In this document: piece by piece, positions 17,450 through 26,916 of the stretch
Layout: every line of letters starts with the position of its first letter
How positions within the stretch are numbered: position 1 is the first letter of the stretch
NCBI GenBank assembly: GCA_001767435.1
Contig: MEKT01000039.1
Span: 1 to 45,892 of the forward strand
Source: Acidobacteria bacterium RIFCSPLOWO2_02_FULL_65_29
GTDB lineage: Bacteria; Acidobacteriota; Vicinamibacteria; Vicinamibacterales; CAVVIG01
Direction: 5' to 3'
Length of the DNA: 45,892 nt
Position numbers and translations under genes: made by a program
Notes under the pieces: model-generated
Told to the model about the DNA's origin: nothing
Databases searched by the model: none
Seen by the model: only the letters and a program-made list of their open reading frames with translations

Positions 17450-19840
17450 TTAGCGGGCGGCGCGTGCCGCGCGCAAGCGCCGTTCCATCTCCGGGTTCCC
17501 GGGCGCAAGGCGCGTCGCCTCTTGATAATGTTGGATCGCGTCCTCCAGCTTGTCCTGGATCTGAAGGGCCATCGCGAGGTTGCCGTGCGCCTCGGCGAAC
17601 CCTGGCGTCAGCCGGATCGCCTGCCGAAAATGGTTGACCGCGTCATCGAGCTGGTTCTGCCGCGCCAGCATGACGCCCAGGTCATTGTGCGCGCTCGCTG
17701 ACTCCGGCACGAGCTCGACCGCGCGACGGGAGTGGATCAGGGCCTCGGCGAAGACTCCCGCCTGCTCGAGCGTGGACGCGAGGTTCATGTGCGTATCCGC
17801 CAAGTCGGGCTCGATCGCCAGGGCTCGCCGAAACAGCTCTATCGCTTCGTCGAGTCTGCCCTGCGCCGCCAGGAGCAGACCAAGATTGTTGACGGCTTCG
17901 ACGCCATCGGGGCTGAGCTCGATCGCCCGGCGATAGTGATCGGCCGCCTCCTCGGTCTGTCCGAGCGCCGCCAGCGCGTTCCCCAGATTGAGGTGCGCCT
18001 CGGTCAACCCCGGCTCGATCCGCACCGCTTCCCGAAACTGAGCGGCGGCGTCCACGATCTTCCCCTGGGCCATGAGCGCATTCGCGAGGTTGTAGTGGCT
18101 GTCGGCGTCGTTCGGGGCGAGATCCAGCGCCGTCCGATGCTGAGCGATCGCCTCGTCCAACTGCCCGTTGGCCGCGAGGGCGGTGCCGAGATTGCTGTGC
18201 GCGAGGGCGTCGTTGGGGTCGCGCGCCAGCGCCGCGCGATAGAGCACGATGGCCTCGTCGAGCTTGCCCTGCGCCTGAAGCTCGGTGCCGACATTGGCCT
18301 CCGTGATGGCCCGCATCTCCGCCATCGAGTAGATGGGCCAGTTGCAGAAGGCGGCGAAGACGATTGCCGCTGCCGGGCCCGAGACCAGCCGCCGCGGTGT
18401 CGCCTGCAGGAGCCGGCCGGCGTTCGCCACCCCCGCCGAGGCAAAGAGGATCAGGAACGGCACCAGCGGATACCGGTATCTCGCCATGACGGCGAAGGCG
18501 ATGAGCGCCAGCACATACGCGGCCGGCAGGAGATACAGCAGCGTCAGCTCGGCTCGTCGTTGCCACGTTGCCCAAATGCCGAACAAGGCCAGGGGCGCCA
18601 GGACCCCGAAGTGCCAGACCCGGCTGGCGACGCGCAGCAGGACCGACCAGTCGGCGTAGCTGAGCTGATCTTCGGTGTCGGCCACTTCCGCCGCGTTCCA
18701 GGCCAGCATGATCTTTCGCCCCATCAGCTCGAGCCAGTCTCCCGGCTGCGTCCGGATGTATTCGAGCGCGCGCCACGTCCAGTACCGGGATACCTCGGCC
18801 GGGGTCATCTGTCGGCCCATCGCCTGCTGGGCGAGTTCCATGGCGTCTTGACGCTCGTACTTGGGATCGCCATGACCGAATCGCAACGGCTCGTACGTGC
18901 CTGAGGCGGTCTCATTGTTCCCGATGTAGAAGTTCGGACCGAACTGCGACGTCGTCAGATGAAATTCACCGCTGACGAGTTTGTTCCGTGCCGCAACCGG
19001 CAGCAGGACGATCGCCAGCCCCAGGACGAACGCGCCCGCCTCGGCCATGCGACTCAGTCTCGCTGTGGTGTCCGGCTTTAGCCGGACCTTGGGGCGGAGC
19101 ACGATCCACAAGACGATCACTGCCACGAAGACCATCGCGTTCTCGCGGGAGAGCGCGAGGCCTCCCATGGTGAGACCGAGCGCGAGCCAGATCCTGCTTG
19201 AGCTGCCCCGAATCCGGCTAGAGCCGGATCCTACATTTGGAGGTGTTGAGCTGTGGCCCGCCTGACCTCGCTGCCCTGCCTGCCTTGCCTGTTGTGCCAG
19301 CCCGATGAGCAGGCTCAGCAGCGCGAGCGCCAGGCACAACAGGAACGCGTCCAGCACCGATTTCTGAATCAGGCCGTCGAAGAAGATGGCGGGAGCATAG
19401 AAGGCCAGCATCAGCCCGGCGGCGATTCCGGCCGGCTTCGAGAACAGACGCCAGGCGGCCAAGGCAAGCCACACGCAGGCGAGCGAGCCGATGACGGCCT
19501 GGCACAGCCGTACGGTCATCGGCGCCTCGCCGAGCAGCGTGTACACGAGCGCGAGGAAATAGGGATAAAGCGGTGCCTGGTAGAAGACGTCGCTGCCGAT
19601 CCAATCGCCGGCCGCGATCTGCTGCGCCCATGCGTGGTAGCTCTGCGCGTCGCCCATCAAGAGCGTGAAGAACGGCGCCCGTCGAATCTGGAACAGATGC
19701 ACCAGGCGGACGGCCAGGCTGACGAGGAAGATGGCAACCGCGAAGGGGAGGAAGGTTCCTTTTGGCGTCAGGGCGATCGTGGATTGAGAGGGGACGCTGG
19801 CGGGGGCGGTCAAGCAGGCTCCCTCAAAGGTGTTCGACAC
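17450..19840 (-). CDS. GT39-type membrane glycosyltransferase fused to TPRs (GT39/TPR-1)
   Basis: A 796-residue protein. The N-terminal half has about ten hydrophobic helices of the GT-C (PMT/ArnT-like) type, including RRAPFFTLLMGDAQSYHAWA, whose Asp in the first outer loop is the usual catalytic/metal site, then [14 protein letters not shown] and [15 protein letters not shown]. From about residue 500 there are roughly eight canonical TPRs. By family it should transfer a sugar from a polyprenyl-phosphate donor to an exported acceptor, with the TPRs choosing or docking the acceptor; this is inference. The GTG at 19840 overlaps the upstream TPR gene by 31 bp; a TTG at 19813 overlapping the TGA is an alternative. 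Repeat-encoded insertions lie in two loops. Confidence 0.88.
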   Translation of the reverse strand: MSNTFEGACLTAPASVPSQSTIALTPKGTFLPFAVAIFLVSLAVRLVHLFQIRRAPFFTLLMGDAQSYHAWAQQIAAGDWIGSDVFYQAPLYPYFLALVYTLLGEAPMTVRLCQAVIGSLACVWLALAAWRLFSKPAGIAAGLMLAFYAPAIFFDGLIQKSVLDAFLLCLALALLSLLIGLAQQARQAGQRGQAGHSSTPPNVGSGSSRIRGSSSRIWLALGLTMGGLALSRENAMVFVAVIVLWIVLRPKVRLKPDTTARLSRMAEAGAFVLGLAIVLLPVAARNKLVSGEFHLTTSQFGPNFYIGNNETASGTYEPLRFGHGDPKYERQDAMELAQQAMGRQMTPAEVSRYWTWRALEYIRTQPGDWLELMGRKIMLAWNAAEVADTEDQLSYADWSVLLRVASRVWHFGVLAPLALFGIWATWQRRAELTLLYLLPAAYVLALIAFAVMARYRYPLVPFLILFASAGVANAGRLLQATPRRLVSGPAAAIVFAAFCNWPIYSMAEMRAITEANVGTELQAQGKLDEAIVLYRAALARDPNDALAHSNLGTALAANGQLDEAIAQHRTALDLAPNDADSHYNLANALMAQGKIVDAAAQFREAVRIEPGLTEAHLNLGNALAALGQTEEAADHYRRAIELSPDGVEAVNNLGLLLAAQGRLDEAIELFRRALAIEPDLADTHMNLASTLEQAGVFAEALIHSRRAVELVPESASAHNDLGVMLARQNQLDDAVNHFRQAIRLTPGFAEAHGNLAMALQIQDKLEDAIQHYQEATRLAPGNPEMERRLRAARAAR
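19070..19087. repeat. GTCCGGCTTTAGCCGGAC palindrome in frame
   Basis: The palindrome encodes part of the peptide PKVRLKPDTTA in a loop of GT39/TPR-1. It is identical in type to the intergenic palindromes at 17375-17420. Paralogue GT39/TPR-3 has no insertion at this loop. Confidence 0.85.
19212..19229. repeat. ATCCGGCTAGAGCCGGAT palindrome in frame
   Basis: This palindrome lies in the loop following the LLIGLAQ helix of GT39/TPR-1. The same loop in the two paralogues carries the unrelated GGGCAAA heptamer array (26209-26277 and 35989-36036), so the loop tolerates different repeat families. Confidence 0.8.
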
Positions 19841-21432
19841 GGTTTGCGCTGTTCGTACAGTGCAAGGTTGCGGGCCATGAGTCGGGCCAGGTCAGCACGC
19901 CCAGCCTGCTCGGCGGCGGCGATCGCCCGATGCTGCCAGCTGACGGCCTCGTCGTACCTCCCCAACTCGGCCAGCGTCATGGCCATCGTCTCGCGGACAT
20001 CACCGCGCGGCGGTCCTTTGAGCAGCTCTTGCATCAGCGCCATCGCCTGATGCCCATCGCGAACCTGATCGTCTGGAGCCGCAGCGAGAAGGCGGACCAG
20101 AAGGTCTGTCAGCTCCGGTTCGTCCGGATGAACGCGCCTGGCCTCGCTCAGCCGGTCTCGGGCTTCCCGATAACGCTCCAGATGAACCAGCGTCATCGCG
20201 TACATCACCCACGCCTCGGCGAGGCTCGGATCGAGCTCGACGATGCGCTGGAAGTGGGGCAGCGACTCCTGAAGACGCCCGGTGACGCGCAGGGCCTCGG
20301 CCAGACCGAGCCGCGCCTCCAGATAATCCGGCTGGTACTTCACGGCGGCCGCGAAGCGCTCGATCGCCTCGGCATGGCGGCCCTTCAGATTGAAGACCAT
20401 GCCGAGGCCGAAATGCGCCCTTGGGAACTCTGGCGCCAACCGCAGGGCCCGTTCGAACTGCTGTACGGAGCCGGCCGTGTCGCCCGCCATGAACAACGCG
20501 GTACCCAGCCTGTGGAACAGCCCCGGGTCATCCGGTGCCAGCTCCAGACCTTTGCGGAACAGATCGGCGGCCTCCTTCACCTGCCCGCTTTCCAGCGCTC
20601 GCAGCCCTTGGGTCTCGTAGGTCAACGGGCTGTGCAGCACGGCCTCGTAGGTCTCCATGAGCGGATCGTGCGGGACCGGCCGCCCGCTTCCCCGCCGCTC
20701 CACGTGCGTTCTGGCCCGATCAAGCTGGCCTAAGCCGCGGTAGGCCGCCGCCAGGGAGTAGTGCAGGCCGAGTGCCCGCGGCTCCGCCGCCAACGCCCGC
20801 TCCAGATAATCGATGGCGCGTGCGAGATCGTGTTTCGTGAGGGCCGCACGCCCGGCGCCCGAGAGTGCCGCGGCGGAGCTGGGATCCCGCGACAAGGCCT
20901 GAAGGAACAACGGCTCGGCTTGGTCCGGCCGGTCCTGATCGAGGTACATCTCCCCGAGCCAGATCAGCGTCGGCGTGTCCGCCGGCTGCAAGCCCAGGGC
21001 CCGCGAGAAGAACTCAGCCGCCTTGGCCGCCTCTCCCTTGATCCGGTAGAGGTGCCCGAGATAGTAGGGCCATCGGGCATCGTCTGGGACCAACGCCTGC
21101 GCGGTCAGATAGCAGGACGCCGCCGCGTCGTAGTACTCGACGGCCATCAGAATCAGGCCCAGCTCTCCGTACGCATCGCCGAGCTCGGCGGGCGGCGTGG
21201 TCCGGCCCTCGAGTTTGGCCATCAGTGTCGAGTGCCGCTCGCGCACCTGCGCTTGAACCGACGTGGCCAGTCGCGACACGTCGGGCAGCGCGACGGGTTG
21301 CGCCGCCTCGGCCCCTCTTTGCCGAGAGCCTGGAGCAGAGACAGATGTCGCCAAACCGTCGTCGGGAGCACACCCGCCGGCCAACGTGGCGAGCACGCAC
21401 GTCAGGGCCATGAAACCGGCACGGCCCGTCAC
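19810..21432 (-). CDS. Exported TPR protein (copy B)
   Basis: A 540-residue paralogue of the TPR gene at 13481-15199, with the same PVALPDVS, DDARWPYYLGH and C-terminal NLALYEQRKPCRTP motifs. The N-terminus MTGRAGFMALTCVLATLAGGC ends in a likely lipobox (LAGGC), so this copy is probably lipid-anchored. About ten TPR units fill the rest. The GTG start at 21432 overlaps the CRTAC1-B stop by 4 bp (GTGA, 21429-21432). The end overlaps the GT39/TPR-1 gene, so the three genes form one translationally coupled unit. Confidence 0.9.
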   Translation of the reverse strand: MTGRAGFMALTCVLATLAGGCAPDDGLATSVSAPGSRQRGAEAAQPVALPDVSRLATSVQAQVRERHSTLMAKLEGRTTPPAELGDAYGELGLILMAVEYYDAAASCYLTAQALVPDDARWPYYLGHLYRIKGEAAKAAEFFSRALGLQPADTPTLIWLGEMYLDQDRPDQAEPLFLQALSRDPSSAAALSGAGRAALTKHDLARAIDYLERALAAEPRALGLHYSLAAAYRGLGQLDRARTHVERRGSGRPVPHDPLMETYEAVLHSPLTYETQGLRALESGQVKEAADLFRKGLELAPDDPGLFHRLGTALFMAGDTAGSVQQFERALRLAPEFPRAHFGLGMVFNLKGRHAEAIERFAAAVKYQPDYLEARLGLAEALRVTGRLQESLPHFQRIVELDPSLAEAWVMYAMTLVHLERYREARDRLSEARRVHPDEPELTDLLVRLLAAAPDDQVRDGHQAMALMQELLKGPPRGDVRETMAMTLAELGRYDEAVSWQHRAIAAAEQAGRADLARLMARNLALYEQRKPCRTPLREPA

Positions 21433-23231
21433 CGTCCTTCACCTTCCCTCAACGTCGTGTACCGATCGGCGGGCACCTCGGACCACGTTTCCACACGCCC
21501 GCTCGGCCAGGTGACCCGAACCCGCACGAGATCGGCGGACTCGCCCAGGCCGACGAGCACGCGCGGATCGTTCGCCGACGCGTAGCTCCCGTCGGCCCGC
21601 GCGCGGCGCCAAGACGTGGAGCCGTTCGTCCGCATGACGGCCACGCGCGCGCCGAACATGTCACGGGGCGCGGGCCGACCGACCAGCCTCAAGCCCAGCC
21701 AGTGGTTGCGACTGCCGATCTGGTTGATGAGCAGTCGAGCGGGCCCGGCCGCATTGCCGATCAAGACGTCCACGTCGCCGTCGTTGTCGATATCGCCGAA
21801 CGCTGCCCCGCGACTCACTTCCGACAGCTGGAACACCGCACCGGCGCGGTCCGTGACCTCCTCGAATCCTCCGGTGCGCCGGTTGCGGAACACCTGGTTG
21901 CGCTGCTGCAGCGGAAAGGGATTGTCGGGGCCGAGCGCCTCCAGATTCTGCGTGACGTAGCCGTTGACGGCCACGATGTCCAGCCAGCCGTCGTTATCGA
22001 AGTCTATCCAGGCGGTACCGAAACCGGTATAGGGAAGGCTCGGAACGCGGATGCCCTGCCGCGCGCTCTGGTCCTCGAATAGGCCCGTGCCGGTGTTGAC
22101 GTGGAGCGTGCTGGCCTGACCGGTCAGCTCCGTGATGAACAGATCTTCGTCGCCGTCGTTGTCGAAGTCGCCGGCGTCGACCCCCATGTTCGCCTTGAGC
22201 TCTCCGTTCGCACCCACCGCCACGCCCCATAACAACGCCATGTTTCGAAAGGTGCCGTCCTGCTGGTTGATCCACAACTGGTTTTCCTTCTGGTCATTGG
22301 CGACGAAGATGTCGATCCACTGGTCGCCGTTGAAATCGGCCGTGGCGACGCCGAGCGCGGGCCCGAACTCCCGCGCCAGGCCGGCGGCGGCGGTCACGTC
22401 CACGAACGTCCCATCGCCCCGGTTCCGATAGAAGCGACTCGGCTGCGCGCGATGCACGTCGGGCGGACAGTAGTCCGGCGGCCCGGAACGGTTGAAGCAC
22501 GACGTGGCCGCCTCGAGCGTGTAGCTCAGATAGTTCCCCACGAACAGATCGAGCCATCCGTCCCGATCGATGTCCACGAATGAGGCAGAGACGCTCCAAG
22601 AAGACGGATTGTCGGTTCCGGATCGCGACGAGATGTCGCTGAAGGTGCCGTCGCCCTTGTTCCGGAACATCTGGTTGCGCCCGAATCCGGTGAGATACAG
22701 GTCGACCCAGCCGTCATTGTCCACGTCCCCGGTGGCCACGCCCATGCCGTATCCGCGGGGATTCAGTCCACTGTGCTCGGTCACATCCGTGAAGTGCAGG
22801 CTCGCTCGCTCTCCGTGGCCCCCCAAGTCGTTCCGATACAGCCGATCCGTCAGCGGCCCTTTCGGCGGAGCGAGCAACGGCTGCCCGGTCCCGAGCAACC
22901 CTCCCTGCACGAGGTAGACGTCGAGGTCGCCATCGTTGTCGTAGTCGAACATCGCGACGCCGGGCCCCATGATCTCGGGTTGATAGAAGCGCCCGGACAT
23001 GCCGTTGAAATGGACGAAGTCGATCCCCGCCGCCGCCGCCCGATCGACGAACCACTCCCCGTTGGGCGCATCCGGCCGGACGGCGGACGCTCGGTCCGCG
23101 GCGTTCGAGGGTCGCGGTTGTTCCGCAGCTGGCGCGGCGGGCCTGGACGTGCAGGAGGCCGCTCCGCCACACAGGACCAACAGGAGGAACAGCGGCGCGC
23201 CGGGCGAACGGTCTTGCGGTCTCACGCGCAC
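21429..23231 (-). CDS. CRTAC1-family FG-GAP / ASPIC-UnbV protein (copy B)
   Basis: A 600-residue paralogue of 11565-13520 on the opposite strand. The N-terminus LFLLLVLCGGAASC reads as a lipoprotein signal. Propeller repeats carry Ca-loop motifs (DYDNDGDLD, DVDNDGWVD, DIDRDGWLD, DFDNDGDED, DIDNDGDVD) and the ASPIC/UnbV domain ends in RVRVTWPSG. It has neither of the two repeat insertions of copy A and so records the ancestral form. It is first in the CRTAC1 > TPR > GT39/TPR unit. GTG codons at 23231 and 23225 are both possible starts, and neither has a strong ribosome site. Confidence 0.9.
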   Translation of the reverse strand: MRVRPQDRSPGAPLFLLLVLCGGAASCTSRPAAPAAEQPRPSNAADRASAVRPDAPNGEWFVDRAAAAGIDFVHFNGMSGRFYQPEIMGPGVAMFDYDNDGDLDVYLVQGGLLGTGQPLLAPPKGPLTDRLYRNDLGGHGERASLHFTDVTEHSGLNPRGYGMGVATGDVDNDGWVDLYLTGFGRNQMFRNKGDGTFSDISSRSGTDNPSSWSVSASFVDIDRDGWLDLFVGNYLSYTLEAATSCFNRSGPPDYCPPDVHRAQPSRFYRNRGDGTFVDVTAAAGLAREFGPALGVATADFNGDQWIDIFVANDQKENQLWINQQDGTFRNMALLWGVAVGANGELKANMGVDAGDFDNDGDEDLFITELTGQASTLHVNTGTGLFEDQSARQGIRVPSLPYTGFGTAWIDFDNDGWLDIVAVNGYVTQNLEALGPDNPFPLQQRNQVFRNRRTGGFEEVTDRAGAVFQLSEVSRGAAFGDIDNDGDVDVLIGNAAGPARLLINQIGSRNHWLGLRLVGRPAPRDMFGARVAVMRTNGSTSWRRARADGSYASANDPRVLVGLGESADLVRVRVTWPSGRVETWSEVPADRYTTLREGEGR

Positions 23232-23261
23232 GGCGCCATATCATGACACGGGACCACCCCG

Positions 23262-23456
23262 GTCGGCTCGAAAGTCACCAGGACGTTTACGGTGGGCCGC
23301 GCTCGCGTGAGCCCCGCCCTGGAACTCTTCAACATACTCAACCCCGACAACATCGTCAGCGTCGTGACGAACAATTACGCGTCGGCATCGTACAAACGGC
23401 CCAACAGCATCGTGCAAGGCCGCCTGATTGGCGTCGGTGCGCAGGTCAGGTGGTAA
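23262..23456 (+). pseudogene. C-terminal remnant of a TonB-dependent receptor (fragment 2)
   Basis: The frame reads KVTRTFTVGRARVSPALE, then LFNILNPDNIVSVVTNN and ends RPNSIVQGRLIGVGAQVRW. This lines up with the last 62 residues of receptor C (KVTRTFRMGRVAVLPTLEAFNVNN and onward). Nothing upstream continues the barrel; the adjacent bases belong to the upstream region of divergent CRTAC1-B. A broken receptor, about 6% of the original length. Confidence 0.85.
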
Positions 23457-23467
23457 GGAATGCAGCG
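23397..23467 (+). repeat. 71-bp direct repeat, right copy
   Basis: This is the partner of 6970-7040, differing by two transitions as read here (stop-codon base and one base in GGAATGCAGCG). Together they bound a 16.4-kb block. Confidence 0.85.
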
Positions 23468-23477
23468 CTTGAAGCTC

Positions 23478-23632
23478 ATTGCAGGTCGCAGATTGCAGAT
23501 GCAGATTGAGTGAGAGAACCGCGGCATGCGGCCGATTGGAGTTTGTGTCCAAACATTCAATCGCGCAATAATCGGCAATCTGGAATCAATCTGAAATCTG
23601 CAAATCTGAACTCTGAACTGATCTGCAATCTC
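23478..23632. repeat. ATCTGAA/ATCTGCA heptamer arrays in inverted orientation
   Basis: A short run in one orientation (GCAGATTGCAGATGCAGATTG, split near 23484-23507) faces a longer run of ATCTGAA and ATCTGCA units at about 23577-23630 in the other orientation. The second run ends immediately before the TTG start of the GT2 gene. I see no promoter inside it. Confidence 0.75.
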
Positions 23633-23633
23633 G

Positions 23634-24422
23634 TTGAAAGTCTCCATCGTCATCCCCGTCTACAACGAGCGTCCCACGCTTGCCGAGGTCATCCGGCGCG
23701 TCGTCGCCGCACCGCTGCCTCCGGGATGCGAGCGGGAAGTGATCGTGGTCGACGATGGCTCGACCGATGGGACGGGCCCGCTCCTCGACCGCCTGCTCGT
23801 GGGCGGCATCGTGGTCGCCCATCACTCTGTCGTCAACGTCGGCAAGGGCGCCGCGCTTCGAGCAGGCATCGCGCGCGCGACAGGCGACATCATCATCGTT
23901 CAGGACGGCGACCTCGAATACGACCCCAGGGACTACCTGCGAATTCTGGCGCCGATCGTCGACGGATCGGCCGAGGTCGTCTTCGGGTCTCGTTTCATGA
24001 AGGACGTCAGAGCGGCGAACGTCAAAGGCGTGAAATGGCCGAACTGGATCGCGAACCGCATCCTGACAATTGCCGCCAACCTGCTGTTCGGCGCTCGAAT
24101 CACCGACGAAGCGACTGCCTACAAGGCCTTTCGTGCAGCCGTCATCAAGAGCATCCATCTCCGCTCGGTTCGGTTCGAGTTCTGCCCGGAGGTCATCGCC
24201 AAGCTTCGGCGGCTGGGCTACGTCATTCACGAGGTGCCGATCGGTTACAACGCGCGCAGCGTCCAGCAGGGGAAGAAGATCCGGTATCGCGACGGCCTCG
24301 AGGCGTTGTGGACCCTTCTGAAATACCGCTGTGTGTCGCGTCGGTCCTTCACCGTCGGGATTATGCCGGTCACGGCCGAGGGCGCGGCGACAGCCGATCG
24401 CGGAGCTGACGCGCGGCCGTGA
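23634..24422 (+). CDS. Glycosyltransferase family 2 (DPM1/polyprenyl-phosphate sugar synthase-like)
   Basis: A cytoplasmic 262-residue GT-A enzyme: [11 protein letters not shown] at the start, [20 protein letters not shown], the metal-binding QDGDLEYDP motif, and FGSRF. The lack of transmembrane segments and the overall length match dolichol-/polyprenyl-phosphate mannose or glucose synthases. The only in-frame start after the upstream TGA is TTG at 23634, directly abutting a heptamer array and lacking a Shine-Dalgarno. It converges on and overlaps GT39/TPR-2 by 53 bp. Inference: it makes the lipid-linked sugar used by the neighbouring GT39 enzymes. Confidence 0.9.
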   Translation: MKVSIVIPVYNERPTLAEVIRRVVAAPLPPGCEREVIVVDDGSTDGTGPLLDRLLVGGIVVAHHSVVNVGKGAALRAGIARATGDIIIVQDGDLEYDPRDYLRILAPIVDGSAEVVFGSRFMKDVRAANVKGVKWPNWIANRILTIAANLLFGARITDEATAYKAFRAAVIKSIHLRSVRFEFCPEVIAKLRRLGYVIHEVPIGYNARSVQQGKKIRYRDGLEALWTLLKYRCVSRRSFTVGIMPVTAEGAATADRGADARP

Positions 24423-26847
24423 GGTTCTGCCCCGCCTGGGCGAAGTCGGGCCGCAAGGTGAGCGCCCGCTCGAACATGTCGATCGCTTCGTCCAGCCGGC
24501 CCAACGACCCGAGCGCGATCCCCAAATTGTTGTGCACGTCGACCGAGTCGGGCATCAGATCGAGCGCGGCGCGGAGCTCGACAACGGCCTCTTCAGTACT
24601 CTCCCCCTCGAGTAGCAGCGTCGCCAGGTCGTAGTGCGCCGGACCGTCCCGCGCGTCCAGTCGCAGCGCTTGCCGTAAGGACTCGATCGCCTCGTCTCGT
24701 TGTCCCATTTCGGCGAGCGCGTTCGCCAGGTTCCGGTGAGTTCTCGCCGCATTCGGATCGAATCCGAGCGCTTTGCGGAATTCGGCGATTGCGTCGTCGA
24801 ACCGACCCACGTCGCCGAGCGCGATGCCGAGGTTGTTATGCAGCTCGGCCGAACCTGGCGTCGATTGCAGGGCGAGCCGGAAGTGCTCGGCGGCGCTCGC
24901 CGCTTTCCCCTCGCGGAGTAGTGCGTTCGCCAGGTTGTAGTGCGCGCTGGCATAGACTGGATCGACGGCGAGCGCGCGTTCGTAGTGTTCGATGGCCTGG
25001 CCGGTCGAGCCTTTGGCGGCCAGCGCAGTCCCCAAGTTGTTGAGAGCCGGCGCGTGGTCGGGCTTCAGCGTGAGCGCAAGCTGGTAGTGGACGATGGCGT
25101 CGTCGACGCGGCCGTCGGACTGAAGCGCGGCGCCCAGATTGTGCTCGGTGATGGCGCGCATCAGCTCCGGCGAAAGCACCGGCCAGTTGGTGAAGACGAT
25201 GGCCGCGATCAAAACCGCGACGGTCAGCGCAAACTTTCTTCCACTTGCGCTGGGGCCCCACCCCCAGCGCGTTCTTACGCTGATGCCTCGCGGCAGACCG
25301 CTCGGCATGGCCGCAGGCGCTTTTCCAGTTGCGCCGGCCGCAGGCGCGTCCGACGGTGCCCCGTCAGCCGCTCCGGCACCTGCCAGAACGTTCGGCAAGG
25401 CGGTTAGACCGGCGGCGGCGAACAACATCAGAAACGGAACCAGCGGAAAACGGTAGCGCGCATAAATGAAGAACAGCAGGACGCTGGCGGCGTAGGCGGC
25501 CGTCATAGCGTAGAGCACCCACAACCTGCGTCGATCGGGCCAGGTGACGAACAAGCCTAAGAGCGCCAGCGGCACCAGCACCCCGAAGTGGCCGACGAAG
25601 GAACCCAGCCGGACGGGCGTGGACCAGTCGGCGTAGCTTTCCTGGCTCTCGGTGTCGAGCATCTCGGTCGCGTTCCAGAGGAGCACGAATTTTCGGGCCA
25701 TCAGCTTCGACCACGCCCACGGCTGCGACGTGATGTAGGCGAGCGCGCGATCGCTCCAGTACTGTGATACCTCTGCCGGGGTCAGCCGGCGTTCCATCGC
25801 GTGTTCGGCCAGCTCGATGGCATCCTGCCGCTCATATTCGGCCGAGCCTCGCCCGACGCGCAGCGACTGCGCGGTGCCGTCGGCGTAGGTGTTATTCCCC
25901 AGGTAGAAGTTCGGCCCGAACTGAGACGTCGTCACGTAGAAGCCGCCGCCGACGCGGCTGTTCCGGACGGCGACGGGGAGCAGCACGATGGCCAGGCCGA
26001 CCAGAAACATGCCCGCCTCCCGCATGGGGCTTGCCCAGAGCGAGGCGGGACTAGACCTCGGGGCTCGAGGCTCGGGGCCTGGCGACGGGGACCTCCGCCT
26101 CATCAGGATCCACACGAGAATCACCGCGACGAACACCATCGCGTTCTCGCGCGTGAGGGCCAGGCCGCCCATCGCGAGCCCGAGGCACAACCAGGTCCGG
26201 CTAAAATTACCCTCTGCCCTTTGCTCTCTGCCCTCTGCCCTTTGCCCTCTGCCCTTTGCCCTGAGCCCCGAGTCCCCGCCTCCGCTCGCCTGATCGCTGG
26301 GCGAGCTGCGGCGGGCAGGCCGAGTCGCGACCTGTCCCGGCGCGACGATCCGGCTCATCAACCAGAGCGCGAGACAGACGAAGAACACATCGAGCACTGA
26401 TTTCTGGATCAGGCCGTCGAAGAAGATCGCCGGCGCATAAAGGGCGAGGGCCAGGCCGGCGATGAGACCGGCGGTCTTCGACCACAGCCGCCAGGCCGTG
26501 AGCCCGAGCAGTGTGCACGCGGCCGCTCCGACCACGGCCTGGCAGATCCGGACAATGAGTAGGTCGTGACCGGCGACAGCGTAAATCGTTGCGAGAAAAT
26601 AGGGATAGAGCGGCGCCTGGTAGAACACATCGCCGCCGAGCCAGTCGCCGTTCGCGATACGCTGGGCCCAAGCGTCGTAGCCCCGAGCATCGCCCATCAG
26701 AACCGAAAAGAAGGGCGCCCGGCGAATCTGCCAGACATGCACCAGCCGGACGAACAGCGCGACCAGGAAAATCACTGACGCCGGCAGGGCAAACGAGCCA
26801 TTCCGTGGCGCGGCGCGCATGTCGGGCTGGTGTCCGGACGGTTTCAT
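24370..26847 (-). CDS. GT39-type membrane glycosyltransferase fused to TPRs (GT39/TPR-2)
   Basis: An 825-residue paralogue of 17450-19840 and 34203-36566, closest to the latter. The first helices carry [20 protein letters not shown] with the outer-loop Asp, followed by [14 protein letters not shown] and [17 protein letters not shown] last helix (about 530-555, [16 protein letters not shown]) leads to eight or nine TPRs. Three repeat-encoded insertions sit in loops: the GQRAEG array, a Pro/Arg-rich stretch near 26038-26100, and the RGISV...RWGWGP element before the last helix. Starts at ATG 26847. Its upstream region is shared with the divergent receptor B promoter. Confidence 0.9.
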   Translation of the reverse strand: MKPSGHQPDMRAAPRNGSFALPASVIFLVALFVRLVHVWQIRRAPFFSVLMGDARGYDAWAQRIANGDWLGGDVFYQAPLYPYFLATIYAVAGHDLLIVRICQAVVGAAACTLLGLTAWRLWSKTAGLIAGLALALYAPAIFFDGLIQKSVLDVFFVCLALWLMSRIVAPGQVATRPARRSSPSDQASGGGDSGLRAKGRGQRAEGREQRAEGNFSRTWLCLGLAMGGLALTRENAMVFVAVILVWILMRRRSPSPGPEPRAPRSSPASLWASPMREAGMFLVGLAIVLLPVAVRNSRVGGGFYVTTSQFGPNFYLGNNTYADGTAQSLRVGRGSAEYERQDAIELAEHAMERRLTPAEVSQYWSDRALAYITSQPWAWSKLMARKFVLLWNATEMLDTESQESYADWSTPVRLGSFVGHFGVLVPLALLGLFVTWPDRRRLWVLYAMTAAYAASVLLFFIYARYRFPLVPFLMLFAAAGLTALPNVLAGAGAADGAPSDAPAAGATGKAPAAMPSGLPRGISVRTRWGWGPSASGRKFALTVAVLIAAIVFTNWPVLSPELMRAITEHNLGAALQSDGRVDDAIVHYQLALTLKPDHAPALNNLGTALAAKGSTGQAIEHYERALAVDPVYASAHYNLANALLREGKAASAAEHFRLALQSTPGSAELHNNLGIALGDVGRFDDAIAEFRKALGFDPNAARTHRNLANALAEMGQRDEAIESLRQALRLDARDGPAHYDLATLLLEGESTEEAVVELRAALDLMPDSVDVHNNLGIALGSLGRLDEAIDMFERALTLRPDFAQAGQNLTAARQLRDRLSPRPRP
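25241..25330. repeat. GCGCYGGGG-CCCCAGCGC hairpin element (in frame), copy 1
   Basis: GCGCTGGGG and CCCCAGCGC pair across a six-base loop, followed by CTTACGCTGATGCCTCGC and GGCATGGCCGCAGGCGCTT. On the coding strand it gives RGISV.TRWGWGP. Nearly the same element lies at 35102-35205 at the equivalent site of GT39/TPR-3. Confidence 0.85.
26209..26277. repeat. In-frame GGGCAAA/GGGCAGA heptamer array, copy 2
   Basis: About nine 7-bp units on the minus strand encode [13 protein letters not shown] in a loop of GT39/TPR-2. The junction AGGTCCGGCTAAAATTACC beside it is identical in GT39/TPR-3. Confidence 0.9.
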
Positions 26848-26869
26848 TGTCGCCTGAGGGTAGCACTGT

Positions 26870-26904
26870 GGGGTCAGAGTGGGGTCAGAGTGGGGTCAGA
26901 CCCC
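26870..26904. repeat. GGGGTCAGAGT array with terminal palindrome, copy 2
   Basis: Three units end in GGGGTCAGACCCC, 12 bp before the TTCAAA palindrome. The layout matches 7049-7094. Confidence 0.9.
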
Positions 26905-26916
26905 AACCGAGGCGAG

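Noticed and set aside
23243-23509. 88-codon plus-strand frame over the receptor fragment
   Set aside because: It uses the wrong frame; the receptor homology is in the frame ending at 23456.
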